64,000 bases of DNA from Adiantum capillus-veneris (taxonomy: Eukaryota; Streptophyta; Polypodiopsida; Polypodiales; Pteridaceae): positions 66,358,003 through 66,422,002 of the forward strand of contig CM043957.1 of assembly GCA_014529385.2 (NCBI GenBank), in the 5' to 3' direction. The notes under the pieces were generated by a model. The model made no database searches. It saw nothing but the letters and a program-made list of their open reading frames with translations, and was not told where the DNA came from. Below are positions 46,889 to 58,769 of the stretch, one piece after another. A program made the translations under genes and the position numbers. The first letter of the stretch is position 1; each line of letters begins with the position of its first letter.

Positions 46889-49800
46889 TCACTCATCGTA
46901 GTCAAAACTTTGTGGTACACGAGCCTCCTTGTATTGTAAAAATGTCAAGCACTTTTCCTACCTTTCATTCTAAAAATGGTGAGGATGCACAAGAATTTCT
47001 GGATAATTTGGAGATGGCACACCTCATCTCTGGGAGGGATCAAGAAGAGGTAAAGCTGTGTGCTTTTCCACTCGTTCTCAAAGGGGAGGCTAAGGCATGG
47101 TACGAGGCCTTGCAACCTCAAAACAAAACCAATTGGGAGAGGCTACGTGCAATTTTTCTTGCCAAATTTGGGCAAGGAGATACTCTAGAGGGTCTTTGGA
47201 AGTGTCTACTTCAACATAAACAGGTATTCCTTGAAGACTACCCATCTTATGAGGCCGTTTTCCTTAACCTATGGGATAGATGGGAGGCTACCTTACAAAA
47301 CCAAGGTGGTGCACCAAACTTTCTAAAGAAAGATAGGTTCATGGCTGGCTTGTATCCAATTTTGAAGACCAAGGTAGAGTTAAAATTCCCATCAACATTT
47401 GAGGAAGCACGTGAGGTGGCCATGGTCAAATTCAAGAAGTTAAATTTTCAAGCACATAGAACAAGGGACCTAAATGAAGTCATTGAGAGGGATTCTTCAC
47501 CAAGCATGGGAGCACAAGTTAGGGGCTCTCTTGCCCAAACTTCACAAATAGGGGAAGGATCACAACAAGAGATCTTGCAAAGATTAACTCAACAACTAGA
47601 GAGTCTCACCTTGAATCTAGTGCAGGGCCTACCCCAACAACGACAACCAAGAGAAGGGAATCGCAATCAACGACGTCAAGCACAAGAGTTGAGATGCTGA
47701 AATTGCAACGAAGTTGGTCATGGCATGTATAATTGCCCTCACCCTCGAAGGCTTCCAGGGGACATATACCCTCCTAGACCCCCTCCGCTCATGGTGCAGC
47801 AAGAGCATGCTCAAGCCCCGCAAATTCTTCGTCGACCACCACCACCTCCAGTGGCAAACATCCGTCCTGTCCCACCAGTGGAGGAAGAGAGAAGAGTAAA
47901 CGTCATAAAGTTGGAAGAGGAGATAGAGGTGAGCCCTATACATTTTGATGTTATGCTAGCAGAAAAGCGCACAAGAGCACACAACAAGGATGAAGACACA
48001 AGGAATGAAGAGTCAGAACCTGCAAGGAAGGAGAGGAAGAAAAAGTCAAAGAAGGAGGAAGGAGGCAAGAAGCAGAGGTCAAGGCGAAGGGAGATCGGCA
48101 TCAACGATTTTCCATTAGGAAAGAATATGGAACCCTACAACATCTTAGAAGATTTTCAAACTCAAAAGCCCAATATTTCTTGGCCTCAACTCCTACATCT
48201 ATCACCCAAGGTGAGAAATCACTGGTCCAAACTTGTAAGCACAAGACTCCCAAGAAAGAAAGAAAAGGTGACAGTAAAGGCATTGACTTCAAAGCCACAA
48301 CAAGATGTGGAACCTATTGTAGATGCTTATGTAAGGGGTAGGAAGGTATCCAATGTGTATGTTGATGGTGGAGCACAAATGTGTGTGATCACGGAAAGAG
48401 CCATGAATAGACTAGGGCTTGAAATCACTAAATCCTCTAATTGTCAAGCTAGGCTAGCCAACAATGCAAGTGTGAAGTGCCTAGGGATCATCGAGAATGT
48501 AAAAGTTTCTGTATGTAATATAGATGCACGTGTGGACATGTATGTTATGCCAGCCAAGGGGGAGGGCTATCCCATCATCCTAGGGAGGCCTTGTCTCATT
48601 GCTGTGAATGCAGATCAAAAATGGGGACGAGGACAATTGATTCTCAAAAAGGGGCAACATGTAGTATACGATTGGCATGAAGGAAAGCAGCTCGACATCA
48701 ACTATGAGACCACGGCTGATGAAGAAAGTGAGGAGAGTTTTGGCTCAAGCGACGAGGAAAGTTCAACCACTACATCCAATAGTGAAGAAGAATCATCTTT
48801 GGAGGTAATGGGAATCATCTTCAATACATCAAAAACTCCATCAATAGAGGTTGACCCAACAAAGGAGCAAACAAAGAATGACAAAGGTGACCACAAGCAC
48901 TTTGAAGACTTTGAGAGGATGCTTGCAAAAGATCTTACCCCTGAGGAGAAGCGGTCCTACATCGATATGCTCAAGAGGTATCCCAATTTTTTTATCACTG
49001 ATTACTCACAAATTAGAGGTGTGGATGTTATAGAGCATGGCATAGAATTAAAACCAGGTACTAAACCTGTGGCTCAAAAGCTAAGGCGCCTAGGAAAAAT
49101 ACAACAAGAGGCACTTTTGACAGAGGTTAACAGACTCCTCAAAGCTGGTTTCATTTACCCTGTGTCTAACTCTGAGTGGGTATCCCCAATTGTAGTAACC
49201 CCTAAAAAGAACGAAAAATGGAGGGTCTGTGTTGACTACAAACCGCTCAATGCTGCAACAAAGAGGGATCATTTTCCTCTTCCTTTCCAAGATGAAATCT
49301 TAAACGAAGTAGCCGGCTATGAATGTTACACAGCGTGTGATGGGTATTCAGGGTATTTTCAAATCAGAATAGCAGAAGAAGATCAGTTAAAAACCACTTT
49401 CATCACACCTTGGGGTTGCTTTGCCTATAGAGTGATGCCATTTGGGCTCACAAATGCTCCTAGTACCTTTATAAGGTTTACAACTCTTGTCTTTCAGTCC
49501 TTCTTTGGAAAGTCAATTAGGGTTTTTATGGATGACTTCTGTATCTATAGTAGCCAAAGACTTCATTGACAAAAAGTTGAGGAGGGGCTTAGGAGGCTTC
49601 ATCAATTTGGGGGACAGCTTAATCTTGAGAAGTGTCACATTGCAGAGTCACAAGTGGTATTGCTAGGTCATGTGGTTTCTTTGCAAGGAATTCAAGTGGA
49701 TCCATCAAAAGTAAATGCTCTCTTGTCACTACAACCACCAACGACAACCAAGGAGCTCATGACTTTCAACCACAAAGTAAGGTACATGTCTCATTTCATT

Positions 49801-50930
49801 CACCTTCTAGCGGAAGCTATTGCACCTTTGCACAAGCTAGCAAACAAACCCACATTTGAATGGAGAGAGGAACACGAATTATGCTTTACTGAAGTAAAGG
49901 GTATTCTCAACTCTTTTCCAACCATAATGACACCAAATCCAAAGGATACATATTACATCACGCCAAGTGTAGGAATAGAGGCCATCGGTGTAGTTCTCAT
50001 GCAAAAAGACCCAAAAACATGCTACATGAGGCCAGTATACTTTGCAAGCAAAGTCATGACCGCTGTAGAGAAGGGCTACACCGATATGGAGAAGGTGGTA
50101 TTCACAATTATGTTTGCGGTAAGAAAGTTCCGATCATATCTCTTACCTGCACCATTTGTCATTCTCACCATGGAAAACAATTTACCATATGTTGTGCAAC
50201 ACATGAGCCTCTCATCTAGGATAGCCAAATGGGTTCTAGAACTTCAAGAGTTCGAATACACTTTTCTTGTGGAAGATAGCACAAGGGCAGGTCTTGCAGA
50301 CATTCTCACATACAAAGTGAGAGAAAGGAAAGAGTCACCAAAGGCAGGAGACAAAGCTACACCACAAAATAATGAGGAGGAGATGGACAATGCACACATT
50401 TTGTGCTTTGATGGAGCTTACCGACAACAACACAATCAGGCAGCAGGGGGGGTTCTTATTCTAAGTCCACAAAGGGAAGTTCTTGTTAAGAAAGGTATCA
50501 CCTTGGAAAATGTTCATTCTAATAATGAGGCTGAGTATGTCACCTTAAAGTTGGGGCTTGAAGAATGCAGAAAACTTGGCATCGAAAGACTTATAATAAG
50601 AGGTGATTCCTTACTAGTTATTAGGCAAATCCAAGGGATATGGAAGTGCAAGAACCCTACTCTAGTGGAGTGGCTTAGACAGGTGAAGGCTTTAATAACA
50701 AAATTTGAAGCTACACAGGTACAGCATGTTGTGAGAACCCTCAACAAGGAAGTAGATTATCTCGCCAATGAGAAACTTCAGATCATGGTGGGAGGTGTGA
50801 AGCTCTACGAACCAAAGTACGAAGGCCAAGAGGAATTGAGGACATCATATTTTTCCTCCAAACTGGTGAGTGCCCTAAACACTTGGATAAAGTGCAAAGG
50901 CATAGGTTGGTAAAAAAGGCAACTCCTTAC

Positions 50931-51601
50931 TGTTAAGTATGGAGCCTGATTTACCCTTGTAATTTTCTGTGGTAAAAACGCACATTTGTAAGGCCCCCAT
51001 TATGAGGAGAAGCCATCGTGCGTGAAGAAAAATCACTCACCGGAAACCAAAATTTTCATGGACAAGAATCAGGGGCAACTTTAAAGGCCTCGGGGGCGGA
51101 GGCCCCCGAGACTTTTTTTCGCCGGAATATTCTTTTTCGCCGGAATATTATGGCCGGACGGCGGCCGGAAAGTGGTCGGAAAACAACCGGTCGGTTGGCC
51201 GGTGGCCGGTAGTCAATGGCCGGTGGCCGGTGGTCGGAAGTCAATGGCCGGTGGCCGGTGGCCGAATTCAAAAGCGGACTTGTCTTCTCAAGGGAGGCCA
51301 CACATGGGCGGATTGGAGGGTCCGATTTGGACTTATTCGCACAAGGGCGGCTACACATGGCTGTCTCTCATAAGAGAGGGCAACCCTTTTGGCCTATAAA
51401 AGGAGGCCATTTCTACACACATTTCATAGTGTGAAGTTGATGCAACAAGGTGAGTGTGAGGTGGTGAGAGTGAAGCAAGGAGGGAGCTCCATTAAGGGTA
51501 TAATCCCTTTGTAAACTACTTCTTGTTTTGAAGTACTAAAGCCATTGAGTGGCTGCTTTCCCGTGGACGTAGCCCACATTGGGTGAACCACGTATATCGT
51601 G

Positions 51602-51638
<37 letters not shown>

Positions 51639-51722
51639 CTATAATCTCGTGTATATAAATCTGTCTCTCTCCATTAAGTAATCTACTCAATTATCTATTT
51701 AGCTACGTCTTATTTCCTAACA
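50931..51722 (+). repeat. Copia solo LTR (792 bp) inserted in Ty3 pol, target duplication CTTAC
   Basis: It begins TGTTAAGTATGGAGCC and ends TTTCCTAACA. It is highly similar to the LTR of copia element B at 61451-62235. CTTAC is at 50926-50930 and 51723-51727. Removing the LTR and one CTTAC restores the Ty3 frame across the site. It contains a TATA box (TATAAAAGG, 51395-51403), a GGCCGGT minisatellite (51187-51266) and a (CT)n run (about 51607-51635). Confidence 0.95.
51187..51266. repeat. GGCCGGT minisatellite inside copia LTR
   Basis: Repeated units of TCAATGGCCGGTGGCCGGT type. The homologous block in the other LTR (61708-61799) has a different unit arrangement. Confidence 0.85.
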
Positions 51723-53107
51723 CTTACCAACTCATAGGAGATGATCTGTATCATAAAGGGAAAGATTTGGTGCTAAGAAGGGTGCCCTCTGTTCAAGAAA
51801 TAGAGAGAATCCTCTTTTCATGCCATGATGATGTCTGTGGGGGTCATTTTTCTCATGATATTACAAACAGGAAGATTTTGCAAGCAGGGTTTGTTTGGCC
51901 AAGTCTACACCGTGATGTCCAACATTGGTGTAAGTCATGCAAAGGTTGTCAGATTGTTGGAAATCGACGACTCACTTACGAACCTCGAGTTCCAATAATT
52001 TCGTATGGTCCTTTTGAGAAGTGGGGTGTGGATGCAATAGGCCCCTTACCTCGCACATCTACCGGGAAGGTCTTCATCATTGTGGGAGTAGATTACATGA
52101 CACGATGGGCGGAGGCAGCAAGTACAACACGAATTACAGCCGAGGAGGTATCAAAATTTATCTTTGATCACATATGCAGTAGATTCGGCACACCACTAGA
52201 GATTTTGTCAGATCGTGGTCCAGGGTTTAGAGCAGAGCTCCTAGATAATCTTTTGGCAAAGTTAAAAGTCAAACATTTGCATTCTACACCTTACTACCCT
52301 CAGTGCAATGGGTTGGTTGAAAAGGTGAATGGAATGATATGTAAGATCATTTCTAAGCAGGTTGAAGATCGACCAAACGACTGGGATCGCCATTGGACCG
52401 CAGCTCTATGGGCATACAGAACATCTTTCAAGGTATCCACTCAATTCACTCCTTTTCATTTGTTATATGGACAGGAGGCACTCCTTCCTATTGAGGTGGA
52501 GATTGCAAGCCTACGCATTCTCTCACGGGGAGCAAAGAGGCCAAAAGAAGCTTTGCAGGAAAGAATTTTAGATCTTCAACGACTTGAGCTTGATAGAGAA
52601 GAGTCCATCGACTATTACATTGCCCAAGCCACAAGCCAAAGAGACAAAATCAACAAGAAGCTCAAGGGGAAAGGATTGAAGGAAGGTATGTTGGTTCTTC
52701 GCTATGATAACCGACTTGATACTCGACTTGACAAAAAGTTTTTGCAAAGATGGGAGGGACCTTTCATGATAAAAACAAAGTTTGGGAATGGTAGTTACAG
52801 ATTAGCAGATTTATCAGGAAAACTCCACAAGACCAGAGTCAATGGATGGAAATTAAAGCCCTACTTTCAACGTATCAATCCGTTGATAGGAAGTCATCTA
52901 CCTACATTGTTTAAGCTCCAAATTGGCATGGCTCCCTTCGGCTTGGCAAATTCTCCACCTATTTTTAAAGCTTTGATGTGCAACGAAGAACCAGCCTTGG
53001 AATCTCAACATACCCAAGGCAACCCTCCCATCTCCGATTTATGGGATTGAGGTAATGAAAAGCAGGTTTAAGGGAGTAAAAGAGTGTATATCACTCCTCC
53101 TTTTTTT

Positions 53108-53200
53108 AGAAAAAGAAAAAAAAAGAAAAAAAAGAAAAAAAAAGAAAAAAAAGAAAAAAAAAGAAAAAAAAGAAAAAAAAGAAAAGAAAAAGAAAAAAAC
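53108..53200. repeat. (A)nG purine tract between Ty3 pol and polypurine tract
   Basis: About 90 bp of A-runs separated by single G. It precedes the polypurine tract AAGGGGGAGGG (53239-53249) and the 3' LTR. Confidence 0.9.
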
Positions 53201-53255
53201 TCTTTTGTTTCATCTAGGAGCATGAATGATCCTAGATGAAGGGGGAGGGCTAATA

Positions 53256-55235
53256 TGAGTAGCGTTAAATGGTAACCTTGCATTTGCACTACATTTCTAC
53301 TCAAATGTATATATTTTTTATCAAAGTTTTAACCTAGTGTTCATTCTCTCTTTCCGTAATAGCCTTTTTCGATACAAACACCTTACCCTTCTTAGATCTT
53401 TATGCATTTACATCATATTTCTCTCTTCATGCTAAATGTAAATAGTAAACTTAATTCTACTCTCCTAGTTTTTTTACTGTATAGTCTTTTAACTAATTAC
53501 CTTTACTAATTTAAATAGCTATCTACATCCCATAATTTGTAAATAAATAATTTATGGGCACTTATCTTACCCATCTTCTCCCAAGGGTAGGGTTAACCTT
53601 GTAGGCCTTCCCTTCCCCACTACTATGTGACCCAAGTCTTGGATCATTTACTTGTGTTGGTCAACAAATCTTAAATATAATGTATATCCCCAATAAATCA
53701 AACTTTATTGGAGCCTACCTCATTTGTTTAAGGTGGATTCTCTTTTGAAAAAGCATGCTACACCTTGGATGCATGCTAAAGGGCCCCCTACAAGGAGACT
53801 TGGTTCAAAAGGTGTTTTGGATGCATCTTTAACGCCTTAGCTTGTGGGTATACTTGAGGAACACTCCAAAATCAGCTTAAACACTTTGAGAAGGTCAACT
53901 TTGCCTTTTACAACACCCAATTCTGAGTTACAGGCTGAAAGTTATGGTGAAAACAAGGTGCTGCGGACACTGTTACTGTAGGTCAAAGTTACAATCAGGT
54001 AAACCACAAAGGTGAAAAGTTTTCTTGAATTCTCCAACTTTCTAAAATACCAATGGGGAGTTAAAAACCACTTGCATGTGGAGGGGTCGGCTCAAGATGC
54101 TTCCAGAGACACAACAAACAGGATGGGGACACTCTGCAGGAGCCACTGGAGGGACATCATGGTGGGGCCCACATACATTATCAACCCTTATGGAGCCTCC
54201 ACGACCTAAAAGGCTATTTTTAATGAAAAAATAAGTCCCTTATTTGCATAATTGAAGGAATGGTCAAAAGGGAACCTAACTATGGTTAATTACCTACCCC
54301 AGTCAAGTTTAACCTAACCCAAGGTCTTGTACAGCTATAAAAAGGCCCTTTGGCAAGCACAAAAATACACACACCTACTCCATTGCTGCAAATAAGCTCC
54401 TCTAAGGTTAGGGAAGCCCTAATCTCTCTCTCCTCTTGTCTCCCTATCCATTTCCTAAGCTCGCTATCATAAGCGGCACCATAGAGAGGCATCAATATGC
54501 TATTGCTACCATTCTCTTGTAAACATTTCTCTTACCATACTCATCCCTAAATAAGGATTGTAGATTCTATATGAGAGCAAGGATATCAAGTTCAATGATC
54601 TATCTCATGGTTTGATCAACAAATTGTTGCAATTGGAGTGTCGTCATCACACTTTTGCTCTAAACGCATGTAAAATTGGTAAGCATACCTTGGCAGCTTC
54701 TCATATTTTGTGCTCATTGGGTTGCTTGTTTGTTGAGAAAGTTTTTTGTGCACCATGGTGTCTATTTGCTTGGCTTCTCTCCTTATGTTGTGTGTAAGTA
54801 AGTCTTGGGGCTGCATAGATGGAGAAGAGCTCTCTATGCATGCCGCCTTATGTGTATAAATAGTCTCTTCTTTTGGGAAAGGAAAGGAGTTGTCAAGTAT
54901 TTGTGCATTATGGTGTTTTGAGTTTTGAGGTTTTGTGCTTGCTTTTCTTAGAAGTATATGAGCACTAATATGGTGAAGGTCAATCTTTGCATGTGAGTTT
55001 GTGCAGTGTTCAAAGGGATTGCTTAAGGAGTGTGTGTTGAATGGTTGAAGGGCATTTTGTGTTGAAGCACATAAGGAAGGTGTGTGTGTGTGTGTTGTAT
55101 ATGGTTTGTTTTGGTTTCCTTCTTTCTCCATAAAAGAGGGTGGTGCCCCTAAGAAATATGCGTGTGTAGGGTCTCACGGAGTGGTTGTCTGGTGGGAGCC
55201 TTGAGTTGAGCCCCATCTCAAAAAATCCGCTCTCA
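53256..55235 (+). repeat. 3' LTR of the young Ty3 element
   Basis: 1,980 bp, about 99% identical by eye to 37449-39429. TATA box at 54336-54344. Followed by ATGC. Confidence 0.94.
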
Positions 55236-55596
55236 ATGCCTTTAAATCTTATTAATGAAGCTAAGATATCATCATATCGATCGAAGATCAGCTATCTGAA
55301 TAGATCTATACCGGCGTCGATTGGTTTAGAGAGGATTGAATTTAAAAAATTATGTCCCTGCTTGACCTTAACTGCAAAACTTTGCAAAATGCAAGATGAT
55401 TTTCCAGTGTTTTGGAGCTACGTTTCTGAAAGGTTTTGTCCTATAATTGTCTCTCACACAACGTTTCATATCAAGTGTAAATCAGCACATAACTTTTCAA
55501 CAAATTACACAAATGCTTTATTAAACAAAAATTTTCACACAAATGCTTTTTAAACAACAAATTTATTCAACGCTTCAGGCACATCAAACTAGCCGA

Positions 55597-55618
55597 AGGG
55601 ATCTGTGCTAGCGCAGAT
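55597..55618. repeat. Palindromic repeat (right partner of 37287-37312)
   Basis: ATCTG and CAGAT arms flank TGCTAGCG. It matches the reverse complement of the left partner with two mismatches over about 22 bases. Confidence 0.65.
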
Positions 55619-55888
55619 GTGTTGAGCGCTGTTGAGAAGAGGCCTACTCATGCACACTGAAATACACTAAGGAGATAAGTAGGTGTACCTCTCATGGGGA
55701 ATCCAACCTCGACACAAAGGAACAAGAGAACAACGGGGAGACAACGTGGGTGTGGAGCGCGCACTACAAGAGGTCACTTATGTTCCAATGTCAGATTATC
55801 AACGTCAATGGCGGGAGTTGGTATATGTGTAGGTAAATCTGGAGGGAGATCAAGTATTAAAAAAAGTTAATTTTCAAATTTCCAACAT

Positions 55889-55984
55889 GTATACCAGTGC
55901 ACTTTTTGGTGCCTATATCGATGTGTATACCGGCACACATACCGGTGCTTATACCAGCACACATACCGGTACCTGTACCAGTGG
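55889..55984. repeat. Short tandem array of ATACCGGCACAC-like units
   Basis: About eight loosely spaced TACCGG/TACCAG words, alternating with CACACAT and GTGC blocks. Confidence 0.75.
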
Positions 55985-57624
55985 ATTTTGTAAAAATAGA
56001 ATCGGGGGTTTTCCCTGCGCATTTTGCTCCTTTATTCTCTTCCTCTCTTGCCCTCCTACTCCTCACTTGCTGCAAATTTGCTCTGGCACAACTTGCCGGA
56101 GTTGAGATTTTCACTCGTAGGCTGCTCCCCATCAACAAGGTAAGCTTCTTTTCAAGTTTCCTTGTAGATTTGCGCACTTTTGTGTGTGTGTCTGTAACAT
56201 AGTGTGTGTGTGTGTGTGTTTTTGTAGGTTTGAGGAAATTTTTCCAATTGTTTCTTGCTCAAATAGGCCACATGTGAGTGCTCTAACATTCTTTTTTGTT
56301 GCATACACACATATACACACACATTCACATAAACATGCATGCAAGTAAATAAAAATGCACACTAAACAATATAAACACACTATATACGACGCACGTACAC
56401 ATTTTTTAATTCAAAAAATTAAGTGCTATTTTATAAATAATATTAATTAAAAATCATCATTAACTTAGAAAGATAACAACATTTTATCGTTAAGAAAAAT
56501 ATTTAATTTGATTTATGCTAATTTATAATTATTTTTGTTGTTTTTTTGTAAATAAATTTAGAAATTTAGAAAATATATTGTTATTTTTGTAATTGTGACT
56601 TATTGTAGGCTATTCGCTTAATTAGGTCTAGTCCTTTAACACTAATCGTTTAAGTAATAAGTGGTTTCATCGCTTAGTGTTGGAGTTTTTTTTGAGCCCC
56701 AGGGAGCACTGATACATGATCATTTGCACTTCAAATGTTTGCCAAGTGTTTCCTATTTTATATGCTACATTGACGATACTCTCACTTGATTTTCCTTGAG
56801 GAGTTGTTTTGACAGAATACGATGTGCTTGGAATGCTTCAATGAAGTCCTTGGCTAGAGAAAAGAACTCTTGATGCCCTTGTCAAGGTTTTATATGATTC
56901 CCGATGTACCTAAGCTTGAAAGGATGGTCTAAGGATTGAGAGATAGAAGGAATCTCTCATTCAAAGAGAGCAAGGAGAGAGAGAGCCGATGGGGAGAAAA
57001 TATCCAAGATGGAAACCCCTCTGCAAGCGCTCCATATGAACAAGGCGAAAGCTTTTTTATATTAAAGATATAAGGTTATGCTTTTCTTAAGAAGATAGTG
57101 GAGAAACCCTAATGGGCCACCACCCTTTCAAGGGAAGAGGAAAGCCTATGAGGGCTGCCAACAAGGATAGATGATGAAGAGGGTGGAGGCCATTCGAGAA
57201 TGGATGATGTGGAGTTTGCTTAAGAGTTGTAGGTGTGAACCCACTCTTGGGGTTTGTAAAGCAAAGTAACATTCATAGTTTAAATTGGTTTTTGCATGTT
57301 TAAAATTTAAGAGAGGGTGGCGAGTCTGAAGCGGTGTCCATGAGTTGCCAGGGGGCACGTTTTGTTGCCATGCCGATGGAGGTCCATAGAGTGTGTCGCC
57401 AGGGGCACCGCTGGTTGCAAAAGGGGAGGATGGAAATTGAGACATGAGAGAAAGATCACAAGGTGTTTTTGCAATCCATACAGAGTGGCTACCATTTGCA
57501 GAGCATGTCAAGAGGGAGGAGCGGCCTAAGACCTATGGGGGATAGCTTGAGAAGAGTCACTGGGAGAAGAGTAGCGAGGCATTGCAGGTGAGGCTATGCA
57601 AGGGATAGGTGTTAAAGAATATGA

Positions 57625-57864
57625 TGTTAAAGAATATGTCCATTGTGCTATGGGTGGCCGGACACTGACTATACTATGTTGTAAATATACCTTGGATAAT
57701 AGTGTAAATATACCTTGGATAATAGTTAAAAAGAGAAGAAGAGAAGAGTAGCACATTTGAGTGGCTGCCAGGGTAACGATTGTGTGTGTGTATGTGTCTC
57801 GATGTGTGTTGGTGTGTGTGCGTAGTCTTCTTTCCTACCTTCTCCATCACCTGCGCACTCTACA
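57625..57864 (+). repeat. Probable 5' LTR of copia element A
   Basis: It ends CTCTACA three bases before a perfect iMet primer site (TGGTATCAGAGCT, 57868-57880). The start is uncertain: TGTTAAAGAATATG occurs at 57610 (as TGTTAAAG) and at 57625. An internal 22-bp direct repeat (GTAAATATACCTTGGATAAT) lies at about 57681-57724. No second LTR is in the window to fix the ends. Confidence 0.55.
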
Positions 57865-57867
57865 AAG

Positions 57868-57880
57868 TGGTATCAGAGCT
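57868..57880 (+). promoter_or_regulatory. Primer-binding site (initiator tRNA-Met type), copia A
   Basis: TGGTATCAGAGCT matches the standard plant copia primer word. Confidence 0.9.
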
Positions 57881-58769
57881 CAGTTTAAGGAGCTACAGTC
57901 AATACACAGATTTTCGTAGCTCTGGAAAACAACAAAAAAGAGAGATTTTTTGGTCATAACTCCCTTACCCGAACTCGGAATACAGTGATCCAGGAGTCTA
58001 TCTTTATGTTTTTGGGCATTCCGGACGTATTGGCATACTCAGATTTGCCAAAATCTACAATTTTCTGTAGCAAACAGCTAGCTCACACAAGCATAGGAGA
58101 TGTCCACTTTTGCACTCGGCGGTAGATTTACAGGTTACAGGTGAAGAATTCAGCATTTACACAGGTTTTGGAGAGCGACATAGAGCTTTTGCATCATGAT
58201 ATTGTGTTATCGAAGATTATGTTTGGTTGTTGTGGGTCCGTTATGGACAGCCGCTTAGGTAAGAAAGGTTGTGGGAAGAAGTTGAGGCGGTTATATTGTC
58301 AGATTGAGTACTTTGTGGTTATGTATGGATATGCGGTCAATGTATTTTGGAAAACTGCAGCCTTTGTGAGGGTCGAGTGAGGTTTTTTGAAGCCTTTCCT
58401 TGGGAGCTTTGGTACCTTGGCAAGGTGGATTAGGTACTGGAGCGAACCCTCGACTGGCCTCGCGGAAGATCTCATATGTCGTTTACGACTATGGGAAGAA
58501 GGTGGATGTATGGATATGTGGTACATGATAGCGTATGGATTGCATTTGCATACAGGTCCATGTGGAAATTGTTTTAGAGTATTTATGCATAGTGCTGAGT
58601 CAGTATGTGGCAAAGTGAGTCAGTGGATTTTCCCTTGGTAGTGAGAGATTTTCTGTCAGTGTTTATGAGCACTTTGGTTGAGATTGTCACTTGAGATATT
58701 GTCCAAATACAAACGAAACTCTGCCGAAATTTTGTCAAAAATCCTTCGGAAGAAATTGAGAGAGTGAAG
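57881..58769 (+). other. Leader of copia element A
   Basis: A long (0.9 kb) leader between primer site and gag. It has an 80-codon frame at 58141-58380 with no family motif. Nothing else was seen. Confidence 0.6.

Larger units (their letters stand above)
46942..53050 (+). pseudogene. Tat-like Ty3 gag-pol with two in-frame TGAs, one frameshift and a solo-LTR insertion
   Basis: Gag starts at ATG 46942 (MSSTFPTF). A TGA at 47698-47700 falls inside the CCHC knuckle, at the Trp position of C-W-N-C. Protease has YVDGGAQMCVIT (DGG, not DTG). RT has WRVCVDYKPLN, MPFGLTNAP and FMDD. A TGA at 49567-49569 follows. RNase H 1 ends with VLELQEFEYTF. RNase H 2 (about 50390-50790) has CFDGAY, NNEAEY, GDSLLV and the final Asp in KEVDYLAN. 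A frameshift near 50860 precedes the LTR insertion at 50931. Integrase resumes at 51728 with the HHCC domain, VDAIGPL, LSDRGPGF and VEKVNG (D, D, E). The tail ends at 53050. All enzyme parts are present but one protein cannot be made. Confidence 0.92.
37449..55235 (+). mobile_element. Young Tat-like Ty3 retrotransposon with a LINE and a copia solo LTR nested inside
   Basis: LTRs 37449-39429 and 53256-55235 differ at about 20 positions counted by eye (about 1%). Each begins TGAGTAGCG and ends in TCA. The 4-base flank ATGC is present on both sides (37445-37448 and 55236-55239). Internal order is primer site, two small ORFs, gag, protease, RT, RNase H, second RNase H, integrase, polypurine tract. 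Insertions of 6,887 bp (LINE) and 792 bp (solo LTR) account for its 17.8-kb span; the element itself would be about 10.1 kb. The second RNase H points to the Tat clade. Confidence 0.93.
55240..57609. other. No gene recognised; right flank of the Ty3 element
   Basis: It holds the palindromic partner at 55597-55618, a short ACCGGT repeat (55889-55984), a GT run near 56199-56220 and an AT-rich stretch at 56400-56600. ORF candidates lack motifs. Confidence 0.55.

Noticed and set aside
55889-55984. Possible CRISPR-like array
   Set aside because: Units are short, irregular and lack equal spacers. Simple sequence in plant DNA.
57868-57880. Could the TGGTATCAGAGC words be tRNA gene fragments
   Set aside because: Only the primer-complementary part is present, directly after LTR ends. 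These are primer sites, not tRNA genes.
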